A stretch of DNA of 64,000 nt from Ruminococcus sp. (lineage in GTDB: Bacteria; Bacillota; Clostridia; Oscillospirales; Ruminococcaceae), in contig NZ_JAEFAJ010000002.1 in assembly GCF_016287535.1 (NCBI RefSeq), positions 62,001 through 126,000 of the forward strand, in the 5' to 3' direction. The notes under the pieces are model-generated. The model was not told the origin of the DNA. It saw nothing but the letters and a program-made list of their open reading frames with translations, and searched no databases. The translations under genes and the position numbers were made by a program. Numbering within the stretch: position 1 is the stretch's first letter; each line of letters begins with the position of its first letter. Positions 17,754 through 28,687 of the stretch are shown here, piece after piece.

Positions 17754-19193
17754 TCAATTCTTCATTTCAAAGCTTTCGCCGAGAACGTCCTTGTTTGCGT
17801 CGAGTATGGGCTTTATGCACTCGGCAAGGAATTCGTCCACCTGCTGTGAGCTTCTGCCTGTGTAGTTCTCAGGCTTGAGAACTGCGTCAAGCTCCTCCTT
17901 TGTTACCATGAACATAGGATCGGCTTCGATGAGCTCGCAGAGATTGTTGTCGAGACCCCTGACCTTTACATTGGCGCCTGCCTCCATGGAGTAGTCCATG
18001 ATACGGTCGTGGAGCTCCTGACGGTTTCCGCCCTTCTTTACGGCGTCCATCATGATGTTCTCGCTTGCCATGAAGGGAAGCTCCGCCATAACGCGGCGGC
18101 GTATCATTTCGGGGTAAACAACGATACCGTTTGTAACATTGAGCATTATGTTGAGTATAGCGTCAACGCCGAGGAAAGCCTCTGCTACGCTGATACGCTT
18201 GTTTGCGGAGTCATCGAGAGTCCTCTCGAACCACTGTGTGCCCGCTGTGAACGCAGGGTTGAGGCTGTCTATCATCACGTAACGCGCAAGAGAGGTTATT
18301 CTCTCACAGCGCATGGGATTGCGCTTGTAAGCCATCGCGGACGAGCCTATCTGCTTCTTTTCACGGGGCTCCTCCATTTCCTTGAAGGACTGGAGTATAC
18401 GCATATCGTTGGAGAATTTGCTTGCGGACTGAGCTATGTCGCTGAGAAGCTCCAGCACCTTTGAGTCGACCTTGCGTGAGTAGGTCTGACCGGATACGGG
18501 AACTACCGCGTCGAAGCCCATTTCCTCCGCTATCATCTGCTCCAGCTTCTTGATCTTATCGGTATCGCCCTCGAAAAGCTCCATGAATGAAGCCTGAGTG
18601 CCTGTTGTACCCTTCGAGCCGAGGAGCTTCAGTGTGGACATACGGTATTCAAGGTCCTGAAAGTCCATGAGGAGCTCATTGAGCCAGAGAGTAGCCCTCT
18701 TGCCCACTGTGGTGAGCTGAGCGGGCTGCAGATGGGTATAAGCAAGGCAGGGGAGATTTTTGTACTCGTCTGCGAACTTTGCAAGGTTGTTCATTACATT
18801 GAGAAGCTTTCTGCGCACTACTTTAAGAGCGTCACGCATGATGATGACGTCGGTATTATCGCCTACATAGCATGAAGTCGCGCCGAGGTGTATGATACCT
18901 GCCGCATCGGGACAAGCCTGTCCGTATGTAAATACATGAGCCATAACATCGTGGCGTGTTATTTTTTCACGTTCAGCTGCCATTTCGTAGTCCACATCGT
19001 TTATATGCTCCTCAAGCTGCTTCACCTGAGCCTCTGTTACCGGCAGACCCAGCTTCATCTCGGCTCTCGCAAGAGCCACCCAGAGCTTTCTCCATGTGGT
19101 GAACTTCTTATCCGCGGAGAAAATGTACTGCATTTCCTCACTTGCGTAACGTGTACAGAATGGGCTTTCATAGCTGTTGATATTACTGCTCAT
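17754..19193 (-). CDS. purB: Adenylosuccinate lyase
   Basis: GSSAMAYKRNPMRCERITSLAR signature; RHDVMAHVFTYGQ. Confidence 0.95.
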   Translation of the reverse strand: MSSNINSYESPFCTRYASEEMQYIFSADKKFTTWRKLWVALARAEMKLGLPVTEAQVKQLEEHINDVDYEMAAEREKITRHDVMAHVFTYGQACPDAAGIIHLGATSCYVGDNTDVIIMRDALKVVRRKLLNVMNNLAKFADEYKNLPCLAYTHLQPAQLTTVGKRATLWLNELLMDFQDLEYRMSTLKLLGSKGTTGTQASFMELFEGDTDKIKKLEQMIAEEMGFDAVVPVSGQTYSRKVDSKVLELLSDIAQSASKFSNDMRILQSFKEMEEPREKKQIGSSAMAYKRNPMRCERITSLARYVMIDSLNPAFTAGTQWFERTLDDSANKRISVAEAFLGVDAILNIMLNVTNGIVVYPEMIRRRVMAELPFMASENIMMDAVKKGGNRQELHDRIMDYSMEAGANVKVRGLDNNLCELIEADPMFMVTKEELDAVLKPENYTGRSSQQVDEFLAECIKPILDANKDVLGESFEMKN

Positions 19194-19209
19194 TTGAAAC
19201 TTACTCCTT

Positions 19210-19350
19210 TAAAATGAAAATTGATGTGCGCTTTAAGCGCAAAGGATATCAATCAGTATACCGCGCAAATTCTGTGTCTTTTAAGAAATTTGCGCCCCCA
19301 CCGAACGAAGTTCGGGGCAATAACCGCCTTACGGCGGTTATTGAGGATAT
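19210..19350 (-). promoter_or_regulatory. Hairpin-rich purB 5' leader (candidate structured RNA)
   Basis: AATAACCGCCGTAAGGCGGTTATT, CCGAACTTCGTTCGG, GCGCAAATTTCT...AGAATTTGCGC, TGCGCTTAAAGCGCA in succession. Confidence 0.5.
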
Positions 19351-19354
19351 ACTA

Positions 19355-19383
19355 ATTATATCATCATAAATCTTTCGTGTCAA
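19355..19383 (-). promoter_or_regulatory. Consensus sigma-A promoter for purB
   Basis: TTGACA-17 bp-TATAAT on minus strand. Confidence 0.85.
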
Positions 19384-19390
19384 CAAAAAA

Positions 19391-19408
19391 GGCGGCTGAG
19401 AGCCGCCT
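19391..19408. terminator. Terminator hairpin GGCGGCTGAGAGCCGCC
   Basis: Perfect stem flanked by A and T tracts. Confidence 0.7.
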
Positions 19409-19444
19409 TAGTTTTAATGAAATTCTGCCTGATTTCTGTGTAAA

Positions 19445-20125
19445 TTACACATCATCCATAAAGTTGTTTCTGTAATCGTCGATATACTCATCGATCTCAT
19501 CGTCGGGAGCCGTAAGCTCCGACATTGAATCCGAAGCGCTTTTTTTGAGCCTTTCAAATTCAGTCTGATAAGGGTCCTTTATAGCTGCCTGCTTTCTGTC
19601 CATGTCCTGGTCGTAGAAGCGCTCGCTGAAATGCGGGAACCCGTCTGCTTCTTCAAGCCTGTGGTAAACAATGTTCGCTGCCATGTTTATAACAACGATC
19701 ACAAGTATGACGGCGAGCAGAAACAGGTGTATTTTAAAAGTATAGCCTATGGAATCGAATTTGAAGTATTTCAGGTATTCGCCTTTGGCGTAGTGCCTGA
19801 ACACTCCGAGTATGAGCTGATTGACCACAGCTGTGATGCCGACGAATATTACGAACAGATCCCGTTTTCGGTATGCCGCCTGCCATGCGCAGTATATACT
19901 CAGCGAGTAGACTATAAAGCTCTCAAATGTCAGGAATATGGTATCTTCCGCAAAAACGCTGCCGAGCATAAGAAAGAATGAAAGCAGCGGAAAGAATGTC
20001 AGTGCGAAAAGATATGCTATGATAAGTCCTTTGTAGGTCTTGCTGCATTTGTTGAGCAGAGTGCGGTTGTGGGCGTACTCCTTCGCCTTTGCCTCCTGAT
20101 TGCGGTAAATATCGGATCTGTCCAT
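19445..20125 (-). CDS. Hypothetical membrane protein
   Basis: Four hydrophobic segments with hydrophilic acidic tail. Confidence 0.6.
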   Translation of the reverse strand: MDRSDIYRNQEAKAKEYAHNRTLLNKCSKTYKGLIIAYLFALTFFPLLSFFLMLGSVFAEDTIFLTFESFIVYSLSIYCAWQAAYRKRDLFVIFVGITAVVNQLILGVFRHYAKGEYLKYFKFDSIGYTFKIHLFLLAVILVIVVINMAANIVYHRLEEADGFPHFSERFYDQDMDRKQAAIKDPYQTEFERLKKSASDSMSELTAPDDEIDEYIDDYRNNFMDDV

Positions 20126-20150
20126 ATTAAACTCCTTTAAGAAGCTGATA

Positions 20151-20519
20151 TCAGTATTTTGAAGCCAGCATTTTTGCCATGAAGCAGTATACTATAGCAA
20201 TAGCGAGACTGATAACACCAGTGCTTTTCTCTTTGCTCAGCAAAAATGATACTATGACTATCACAAGCAGCAGCGCTGAGAGCTTGAAACAGAAATCATA
20301 GTTCTCTTTCAGACCGGCTATAGTCATGAATATAGCAATGCCAACCGGGATCAGTCCGAGGATTATGATCAGGACATTGAGACCGCTCATAGCGGCATCT
20401 GCACCTGTATGACCGGCTGCGCTCGAACTAATTATTGAGATATCACTGATGTTTGAGATAGCTACTAAACTGTAGCATACCAGCAATACTATGCTTGAGA
20501 CCTTAAAAACTGTTTTCAT
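20151..20519 (-). CDS. Hypothetical small membrane protein
   Basis: Hydrophobic helices, good ORF in tandem cluster. Confidence 0.6.
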   Translation of the reverse strand: MKTVFKVSSIVLLVCYSLVAISNISDISIISSSAAGHTGADAAMSGLNVLIIILGLIPVGIAIFMTIAGLKENYDFCFKLSALLLVIVIVSFLLSKEKSTGVISLAIAIVYCFMAKMLASKY

Positions 20520-20592
20520 TTTGATTTTCCTCCTATATCATAAAAAAATATATATCAGACCGCCGCCTGCATGGAGAGCGGCAGGTATGACC

Positions 20593-20826
20593 CTATATCC
20601 TGTCGTCCGTGTGGACGATGACAATATTTTCAAGCAGCCTGAATCCCATTTCGGCTGCTGCTCCGGGTACTCCGCCCGGCAGCTTTATGCCTTTGTCCGC
20701 AGAGGCTGCTTCTTCCGCGGCAGCTTCCCTGCGTTCCTTTTTTATAATAATGGTCCACATTATTATATTTATTATAATGAACACCGCAGCGGCTGCTGCG
20801 ATGACGAGTATCTCTCCTGTAGTCAT
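20593..20826 (-). CDS. Hypothetical single-TM small protein
   Basis: MTTGEILVIAAAAAVFIIINIIMWTIIIKKERREAAAEEAAS. Confidence 0.5.
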   Translation of the reverse strand: MTTGEILVIAAAAAVFIIINIIMWTIIIKKERREAAAEEAASADKGIKLPGGVPGAAAEMGFRLLENIVIVHTDDRI

Positions 20827-20868
20827 GGTTCCTCTCCTTTGAAGCGTATAGCTGCGTTTGAAGGTGTG

Positions 20869-21636
20869 TCAGAATTCGGGACGGAACAGAGCGGCTGTAA
20901 TATTATCGTTTTCCTCTCTTGTCTTGACTGTGTCTATGAGCTGACGAAGCTTTTTCTGCATATCCGCTTTTGAAGCGGTGACGGCAGGCGACAGTTCCTC
21001 GAAAAGCTCCTTTTCGGTAAGGACGTGGCGGAAACCGTCCGAGCATATCATATAGTTCGCGCCGCTTTCGAGGTCGCCGAGCTTGACCTCCGGGAAGATA
21101 TCGGCGGTAACGCCTACACACTGTACGAGAGCGTTCCTGCGGGGGTCTGTCTTAGCCTCCTCGGGAGTCATTCTTCCGCTTTTTACTTCGCGGTTCACGA
21201 AGGTGTGGTCGTCGGTGAGCTGGCTGAGCTTGTCGGATATCTTGTAAATACGGGTATCGCCCACATGGAAGGTCATGAATTTTGAATCCACGGCTATTAT
21301 TCCGGTAGCGGTGGTGCCGAGCTGTATATCCTCGTGCATACCGTAGTCCACCATCATAGCGTTCAGCCTTCTCAGGCGGCTTATGACATTGTGTGCGGCT
21401 GCTTCCCAGTTCCAGTCCGGAAGCTCGAACGGGAACTCGCTGTCGAACCATTCCGCAAAGCTGCGTATGACCTCTGCGCTGGCGAGCTCTCCGCGGGAGA
21501 GACCTCCCATGCCGTCGCATACCAGTATAAGAGCGGCTTTCCCGCTGCCTGTTTCAGCAGTTTTGACGCATACGCTGTCCTGATTGATATATTTTGAGAT
21601 GCCTGCGTCTGTATCGCAGGCTGCGATGTATTCCAT
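20869..21636 (-). CDS. PP2C-family Ser/Thr phosphatase
   Basis: LILVCDGMGGLSRGELAS, TATGIIAVDSKFMTFHVGDTRIYKI, LTDDHTFV, MICSDGFRHVL, ENDNITAALF. Confidence 0.93.
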   Translation of the reverse strand: MEYIAACDTDAGISKYINQDSVCVKTAETGSGKAALILVCDGMGGLSRGELASAEVIRSFAEWFDSEFPFELPDWNWEAAAHNVISRLRRLNAMMVDYGMHEDIQLGTTATGIIAVDSKFMTFHVGDTRIYKISDKLSQLTDDHTFVNREVKSGRMTPEEAKTDPRRNALVQCVGVTADIFPEVKLGDLESGANYMICSDGFRHVLTEKELFEELSPAVTASKADMQKKLRQLIDTVKTREENDNITAALFRPEF

Positions 21637-21644
21637 ACTGCATT

Positions 21645-22742
21645 CTACCTGTCTGTGAAATCGAATTCTTCGTTGGAAAGTTTGAGTACGTCGCCGTTCT
21701 TGAGTTTTATCTCCCTGTCGGGAATGACCGGCGTACCATTGATGTATGTTCTGTTGGTGGAGTTGTTATCCTCTATGAAGCATGAGCCGCTGCGTGTGTA
21801 TATAGTCGCGTGAAGCCGGCTCACTGTGCGGTTTTCAGTGATACAGAAGTCAACGCGGTCGCGTTCCTTGCCTATCCTGAAAACAGGCTTGTCGATATTT
21901 ACGGTGACCCCTGTTGAGCGTCTTGTAAGGGTGGGATAGCTCTGTTCTGTATGAGGTATCTCCTTTCTGACGAGCTCTGGGAGGCTCTGTTTCTTGTCCT
22001 CCTTTATAGCAGGTATCACCTTGGGCTCTGTTCTTTTTAAAACTGCAGCCGCAGGCTTTTCTGCCCGGGGCGGTGCGAAAATATGCGTATCTCCGCTGCT
22101 TTCGACAGGCGGTATCACCTTCGGCTTGCGCACAGGCTGCTGAGCAGCCTGTGAAGCGGGTCTGCTGAATTCGCTCCTGTCCGGGAGTGCGAAAAGCTCC
22201 GGAGCTTCACTGCGTATATAGTTCTTTGTTTCATATATGCTGAAAGCGGACTTGCTTATGACGAAATTCATAAAGCTGTCAATGTGGTCGTAGTCGTAGC
22301 GGGTGCTGTAATTTGCGTAGGTAGATATCCTGCGCAGACAGTTTACTATACCGTCGTTGGTGGTCTCGTTGTACCAGAGCGGGAGATAGAAAAGGTGTAT
22401 CTCTTTTGTATGCTGGTCTGCCGTGATGAAGTTCGGATCGAGAACGATGTTCTGCATATTGAAGCCGCACTTTTCGGCAACTTCGAGAATGTCGAGAAGA
22501 TTTGACACTATCCTGAAATACTGTTTCTTGTCGATACCGTTTTTCAGCACGTTTATCAGAGGTACTCCCTTGGCGCCTGTGAAGACCATTTTTCCGTCGG
22601 AAACAAGAGAGGGAACGAGCCAGCCCTTTATGCTGTTATCTATAAAATAACGGTATTCAGGCTCGTTGAGCATTTCGCTCCCCGTAAATCTGCACACGAT
22701 ACATACTTCATTGTTTTTTTCAGTAAATTTGAGCTTTGCCAC
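21645..22742 (-). CDS. FHA-domain protein
   Basis: C-terminal FHA: FRIGKERDRVDFCITENRTVSRLHATIYTRSGSCFIEDNNSTNRTYINGTPV; GTG start preceded by AAGGAG. Confidence 0.9.
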   Translation of the reverse strand: MAKLKFTEKNNEVCIVCRFTGSEMLNEPEYRYFIDNSIKGWLVPSLVSDGKMVFTGAKGVPLINVLKNGIDKKQYFRIVSNLLDILEVAEKCGFNMQNIVLDPNFITADQHTKEIHLFYLPLWYNETTNDGIVNCLRRISTYANYSTRYDYDHIDSFMNFVISKSAFSIYETKNYIRSEAPELFALPDRSEFSRPASQAAQQPVRKPKVIPPVESSGDTHIFAPPRAEKPAAAVLKRTEPKVIPAIKEDKKQSLPELVRKEIPHTEQSYPTLTRRSTGVTVNIDKPVFRIGKERDRVDFCITENRTVSRLHATIYTRSGSCFIEDNNSTNRTYINGTPVIPDREIKLKNGDVLKLSNEEFDFTDR

Positions 22743-22773
22743 GTTACCACTCCTTTCGGTCATTCTGCAATAT

Positions 22774-22802
22774 ATTATACAATATAATTATTACAAAGTC
22801 AA
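22774..22802 (-). promoter_or_regulatory. Sigma-A type promoter for FHA/PP2C operon
   Basis: TTGACT-17 bp-TATAAT. Confidence 0.75.
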
Positions 22803-22844
22803 GATGATCGGAGCAGCAGCTGTGCAAAGCAACGCACAAAAGAA

Positions 22845-22869
22845 ACAGCCCCGTTTTTCACGGGGCTGT
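22845..22869. terminator. Terminator hairpin ACAGCCCCGTTTTTCACGGGGCTGT
   Basis: Perfect inverted repeat downstream of PG-binding gene. Confidence 0.75.
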
Positions 22870-22899
22870 GTGTCAGATAGCAAAGCGGCTGATTTGAAA

Positions 22900-23553
22900 T
22901 CAGAGAACTGATTTCATTTTTGCAAGAGATTTAGGACCAAATATTCCGTCTACATCTTTTAAGCCGAATCTCTTTTGGAATGCTTTAACAGCTGCTACGG
23001 TCTTAGCGCCATATTTACCGTCAACTTCAAGATAATGATTACTTATATAGCGACCGTCTCTGGAACCGAAAAAGATCAGTTTGTTGATCGCGCACTGTAA
23101 CCAGCGAACTGATGAACCGCTGCTTCCCTTTTTGAGTGTTGTTGTAGGTACGTTATAATTATTATATGCATATAATGCGTTGGTTATAGGCAATGCATTT
23201 CTCATTACTGTACGGGATTCTTTACCAAAGATACCGTCTGCGTCTATTGAATATTTTCTCTGAAAAGCTATAACAGCTTTTTGGGTTTTCTCGCCAAAGG
23301 CACCGTCAACATCAAGCTTTGATGTGTTTAATTTGTGTCCGTAGCTGTCGCCCTTAATGATCAGGTAATTGAGCGCGCACTGCAGCCATGATACCGTATC
23401 ACCTTTGCTTCCCACAGAAAGAGTTGTTGTAGGCTGATTGTGATTCCAGTAATCTGTAGAGTTATTTGCTGCAAAAGCAGACATAGGAAGTACAGAGATA
23501 AGCATTATTAAGCTTACAAAGATCGTGATAAAGCTTTTAGTGAATTTTTTCAT
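22900..23553 (-). CDS. Secreted protein with two peptidoglycan-binding (PG_binding_1) repeats
   Basis: Signal peptide; VSWLQCALNYLI...DVDGAFGEKTQKAVIAFQRKYSIDADGIFG and second repeat DGKYGAKTVAAVKAFQKRFGLKDVDGIFG. Confidence 0.88.
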   Translation of the reverse strand: MKKFTKSFITIFVSLIMLISVLPMSAFAANNSTDYWNHNQPTTTLSVGSKGDTVSWLQCALNYLIIKGDSYGHKLNTSKLDVDGAFGEKTQKAVIAFQRKYSIDADGIFGKESRTVMRNALPITNALYAYNNYNVPTTTLKKGSSGSSVRWLQCAINKLIFFGSRDGRYISNHYLEVDGKYGAKTVAAVKAFQKRFGLKDVDGIFGPKSLAKMKSVL

Positions 23554-23770
23554 TTTTAATTCCTCCGTTGTTATAATAATAGTAGTTCGATAAATACTGA
23601 TAACGAATATTGTAAATATAAAACCGCCCTGATCTGAAAGTATGTTAACAGCATTACCTTAAATATATTATCATTGCAAAAGCAAAAAGTCAATATTAAT
23701 AGTAAAATAACATACAAACATAATAAATGTTTAAACAAAGAAAGACCGCCCCTGAGGACGGTCTGTGATA

Positions 23771-24742
23771 TTACTTTGATTTCTTTTTCTTTGCGTCGTT
23801 CTTGTTCTTCCACCATGACCATGTTACAGGCGCAACGAAGAGTGACGAGAACGTACCTGAGATAAGACCCATCATAAGCGGTACAGAGAAGCTGAGCAGC
23901 GACTTGTAGCCTGTTACAAGAACAACTATGGTGATTACGAGCATAGTACCGATAGTTGTTACAGAAGTTCTGATAGAACGTGTAAGTGACTGTGTACAGC
24001 TTACGTTGATAAGCTCATTGAGTGAAGCCTTTGGCATAAGGTTGCGGTTCTCTCTGATTCTGTCGTAAATAACGATGGTGTTGTTGATGGAGTAACCGAG
24101 GATAGTAAGGATAACCGCAACGATGTTTGAGTCGATGCTGAAACCGCATACTACAGTAGTTGTGAACGCTACGAAGATATCGAGGCAGAGCGCGAAGATA
24201 GAGCATACGCCTGCGGACCAGCCGCCGATATTTCTGAATCTTACAGCAATATAGATGATAACAATGAATGCTGCAAAGAGCACCGCGATAAAGCATTTGA
24301 GCAGGAATTCACGGCCCGAAGATGGGTTAACATCGTTTGAATCGTAGATAACGAGGTCGTTTGAAGCAAACTTCTCTCTCAGAGCTGTTGTGAGCTCTGT
24401 CTGTCTGTCGGCTGTAAGTCCCTCATCGGAGGTAAAGGAGATAGTTATCTGCTTTCCGCCGGAGTCAAGGCTCTCACCGGTTCTTGCCGTAACAGTTGAG
24501 CCTACAATTTCCTTTACAGCGTCAACAACTTCATTGGTATTGATATCGCCCTGATAGGTGTAGGTTATGAGCGTACCGCCCTTGAACTCGATAGCGAGGT
24601 GTATGCCTCTGATTATCGCACCTGCGATGAATACCACGAGAACAGTGATTACGACGCCGAGGATAAGCCTTTTCTTTGAACAGAAGTCATATACCTTTGC
24701 GGGAGTGCTTACGTTTTCCTTCTGAGTAGTATTCTTGCTCAT
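23771..24742 (-). CDS. secF: Protein translocase subunit SecF
   Basis: IEFKGGTLITYTYQG; YSINNTIVIYDRIREN; TRSIRTSVTT. Confidence 0.95.
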   Translation of the reverse strand: MSKNTTQKENVSTPAKVYDFCSKKRLILGVVITVLVVFIAGAIIRGIHLAIEFKGGTLITYTYQGDINTNEVVDAVKEIVGSTVTARTGESLDSGGKQITISFTSDEGLTADRQTELTTALREKFASNDLVIYDSNDVNPSSGREFLLKCFIAVLFAAFIVIIYIAVRFRNIGGWSAGVCSIFALCLDIFVAFTTTVVCGFSIDSNIVAVILTILGYSINNTIVIYDRIRENRNLMPKASLNELINVSCTQSLTRSIRTSVTTIGTMLVITIVVLVTGYKSLLSFSVPLMMGLISGTFSSLFVAPVTWSWWKNKNDAKKKKSK

Positions 24743-26157
24743 TTCACGTCACCTCCGTAAAGCTTTCTGTTTTTGAAGCACTTGAACTTGGAGAGTGATG
24801 TTACCATAAGTCTTGAAGCAAATACTCCGAAGATGAAGTTGCAGATAACACCTGCGAGCAGGGTAAATCCGAAGGAGTAAACAACGCCCTCAGCAGTAGC
24901 GCCGAATGGGAAGAAGATAGTCTTGTTGAGGATCTTCGAGAAGAAGCTGTCCGGAACGCCGAAAGCACCCATGAGTATAACAGCGATGATAACATTTGTG
25001 ATGTTACCGTCAAGGATAGCGGAGAATGCCTTCTTGTATGCTATCTTTATAGCAGCGTCAAGAGACTTGCCTGTTCTGAGCTCTTCCTTGATACGCTCGC
25101 CGGTGATGATGTTTGCGTCAACGCCCATGCCGACTGCAAGTATGATACCTGCGATACCGGGGATAGTGAGCGTGGAGCCCTTCATGAAACCGAACCAGCC
25201 TGTAACAGCTGCAAGAGAGCCTGCGACCTGACCGCAGAGTGCGATAACGGCAACAACGCCGGGAAGCTTGTAAAGGATTATCATATATACAGCGATGCAG
25301 CAGAATGCGATGATAGCTGCAAGGAGTATAGCGTCAAGTGAACCCTCACCCATTGTAGGAGATATGGTCCTGAAGCTCTTTGTCTCCATTTTGAAGGGGA
25401 GAGCACCTGAGTTGATCTGATTAGCGAGCTTTGTCGATGATTCGAGATCGAAATTACCTGTGATCTGAGCAGTTCCGCCTGTGATAGCGTTCTTTACTGT
25501 AGGAGCTGAGATCATTGTATTGTCCATCCAGATCGAGATAGGCGTACTGGAGCCTGCGAGCTCACCGGTAGCCTCAGCGAATTTTTCTGTACCAGAGGAT
25601 TTGAGCTCAAGGGATACGGAGTATTCCATATCCTTGCCGTCTTCAGTGGGTAGGTACTGACTCTTTGCAGAAGCGATATCGTCGCCGTTGAGAACGATCT
25701 CGCCTGACGGTACAGTATTTCCGTCAGCGTCAGTAGTTGTATCTGTGCCCTTACGGAATGTCAGTTCAGCCATTTCACCGAGTTCCTTAACAGCGGACTC
25801 AGGGTCGAAGTTTGATTCGCCGACTTTCCAAGGGAAGCGGACGATAATTCTGTCGCTCTTAATATCGCTGTACACTTCGTTATCTGTGATACCGAGTGAA
25901 GAAAGTCTGGTCTTGATGACTTCGGTAGCAGAATCAAGCTGTCCCTGATCTGCGTCGAAGTTGCCGGCAGGACCGAAAGTAACGTCAACGCCGCCCTTGA
26001 TATCTATACCGAGACGGATATCGTCAACGCCCTTGACGTAAGTAGTTCTGTTATCGCCGTAGAGCTTATCAATGCCCATTACTGACGTAACAGCGAACAA
26101 AGCGATAAAAGCAACGACAATGAAGAAAGTTTTTTTGCCTGTCTTTTTCACAGTCAT
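24739..26157 (-). CDS. secD: Protein translocase subunit SecD
   Basis: RLGIDIKGGVDVTFGP; LPGVVAVIALCGQV; AVGMGVDANIITGERIKEELRTGKSLDAAI. Confidence 0.95.
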   Translation of the reverse strand: MTVKKTGKKTFFIVVAFIALFAVTSVMGIDKLYGDNRTTYVKGVDDIRLGIDIKGGVDVTFGPAGNFDADQGQLDSATEVIKTRLSSLGITDNEVYSDIKSDRIIVRFPWKVGESNFDPESAVKELGEMAELTFRKGTDTTTDADGNTVPSGEIVLNGDDIASAKSQYLPTEDGKDMEYSVSLELKSSGTEKFAEATGELAGSSTPISIWMDNTMISAPTVKNAITGGTAQITGNFDLESSTKLANQINSGALPFKMETKSFRTISPTMGEGSLDAILLAAIIAFCCIAVYMIILYKLPGVVAVIALCGQVAGSLAAVTGWFGFMKGSTLTIPGIAGIILAVGMGVDANIITGERIKEELRTGKSLDAAIKIAYKKAFSAILDGNITNVIIAVILMGAFGVPDSFFSKILNKTIFFPFGATAEGVVYSFGFTLLAGVICNFIFGVFASRLMVTSLSKFKCFKNRKLYGGDVK

Positions 26158-26247
26158 GCCTCCTAAATATGGGGCTTTTTCCCCCTTTCCGCAGGTATGC
26201 GGAAAAGGCAGCAGCCCTTATTTCCTGTCTCTTTGACAATTACAATT

Positions 26248-26276
26248 ATTGTACTATATTTTTATAAAAAAGTCAA
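26248..26276 (-). promoter_or_regulatory. Sigma-A type promoter for secDF
   Basis: TTGACT-17 bp-TACAAT. Confidence 0.65.
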
Positions 26277-26363
26277 GTATCTGGACTGAAAAAATCCCCA
26301 TTTCAAAAATATGCACAATTAAGAACAGAAAATTTCGGAATTATGAACAAAATAGCCGTTAGC

Positions 26364-26396
26364 CTGCAGGGGCGGCGGAAAGGGCGCCCACTGCAG
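26364..26396. repeat. REP-like element CTGCAGGGGCGGCGGAAAGGGCGCCCACTGCAG
   Basis: TGCAGGGGC core as at 7727, 53514, 59792; preceded by CCGTTAGC as at 7727. Confidence 0.6.
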
Positions 26397-26404
26397 TGAT
26401 AACA

Positions 26405-26434
26405 AAAAATGCACCCCGGATACGGAGTGCATTT
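26405..26434 (-). terminator. Terminator of atp operon
   Basis: AAATGCACCCCGGATACGGAGTGCATTT hairpin just after atpC. Confidence 0.7.
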
Positions 26435-26438
26435 ATTC

Positions 26439-26849
26439 TTACTTGAAATGCTTCTGTGACAGTTTAAGGCGGTTCATCGCGCGGTTCAGAGCAGCCTGTG
26501 TCTCATAGTATTCCTTTATGCTCTGTTTCTGTCTGAGACGCTCCTCAGCGCGTTCCTTTGCCTCCTGAGCGCGTTTGATGTCTATCTCCTCAGGAAGCTC
26601 ACAGGTGTCCGCAAGGATTATGGACGAATCCGGCATGACCTGTATGAAGCCCTCAGATATGGCGGCATACTTCCATACGCCGTCCACAAGGTATTTCAGC
26701 TCGCCTGTGGGAAGTGATGTTACGAGGGGCTCGTGACCCGCCATTATTCCGAGAAGTCCGTCGATAGCGGTTATAACGAGATGCTCGACTTCTCCGCTGA
26801 AGAAAATGCGGTCGGTAGCGATTATTTCAAGGTGAAAGGTCTTTGCCAT
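26439..26849 (-). CDS. atpC: F1 ATP synthase epsilon subunit
   Basis: MAKTFHLEIIATDRIFFSGEVEHLVITAIDGLLGIMAGHEPLVTSL. Confidence 0.95.
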   Translation of the reverse strand: MAKTFHLEIIATDRIFFSGEVEHLVITAIDGLLGIMAGHEPLVTSLPTGELKYLVDGVWKYAAISEGFIQVMPDSSIILADTCELPEEIDIKRAQEAKERAEERLRQKQSIKEYYETQAALNRAMNRLKLSQKHFK

Positions 26850-26867
26850 ATCCGGCTCCCTCCTTTA

Positions 26868-28271
<1,404 letters not shown>

Positions 28272-28283
28272 TCAGGAAGAAGC

Positions 28284-28318
28284 AGTTGTCAGAAATCAGA
28301 AAGCAGAAAGTAGTTTAT
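28284..28318. repeat. Heptad arm distal to S23-like gene (AGTTGTC AGAAATC AGAAAGC AGAAAGT AGTTTAT)
   Basis: 7-bp periodicity read directly. Confidence 0.75.
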
Positions 28319-28678
28319 TCTGCTTTTAGATTTCTGAGAAACGATGTTAGCATTTTGCCGATTTCATTACAAAGCTCTGGCTGCTTGTTCTTCCTTAATA
28401 AATCCTAATCTGATACATATAAGTATCTGTGTTTCAAGTTCATATCTCGAACCTCTTGCTATAACAAGAAAATGTGCAAAATCCGAATTTGTTTTTCTTC
28501 CTGCACCCTCAGCTATGTTAGATGGTATTGAAACAACTGCTCTACGCATCTGGTCTGACAAAGCATATGTTTCTTCTTTAGGAAGAAATTTAATTAATCT
28601 ATATATTTCTTCCACCAGTTCCATTGCTCTTTGCCAAACTATCAGATTTTGAAAAATAGTATGATTATTATTCAACAT
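28315..28678 (-). pseudogene. Four-helix-bundle (S23/IVS/Avd-like) protein, C-terminus frameshifted
   Basis: MLNNNHTIFQNLIVWQRAMELVEEIYRLIKFLPKEETYALSDQMRRAVVSIPSNIAEGAGRKTNSDFAHFLVIARGSRYELETQILICIRLGFIKEEQAA; in-frame stop at 28367, but shifted frame continues LCNEIGKMLTSFLRNLKAE*, the expected family C-terminus. Confidence 0.8.
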
Positions 28679-28687
28679 AAATCTCTC

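Noticed and set aside
28315-28678. Complete diversity-generating retroelement because of the Avd-like protein
   Set aside because: No reverse transcriptase, template repeat or variable-repeat target gene in the window.
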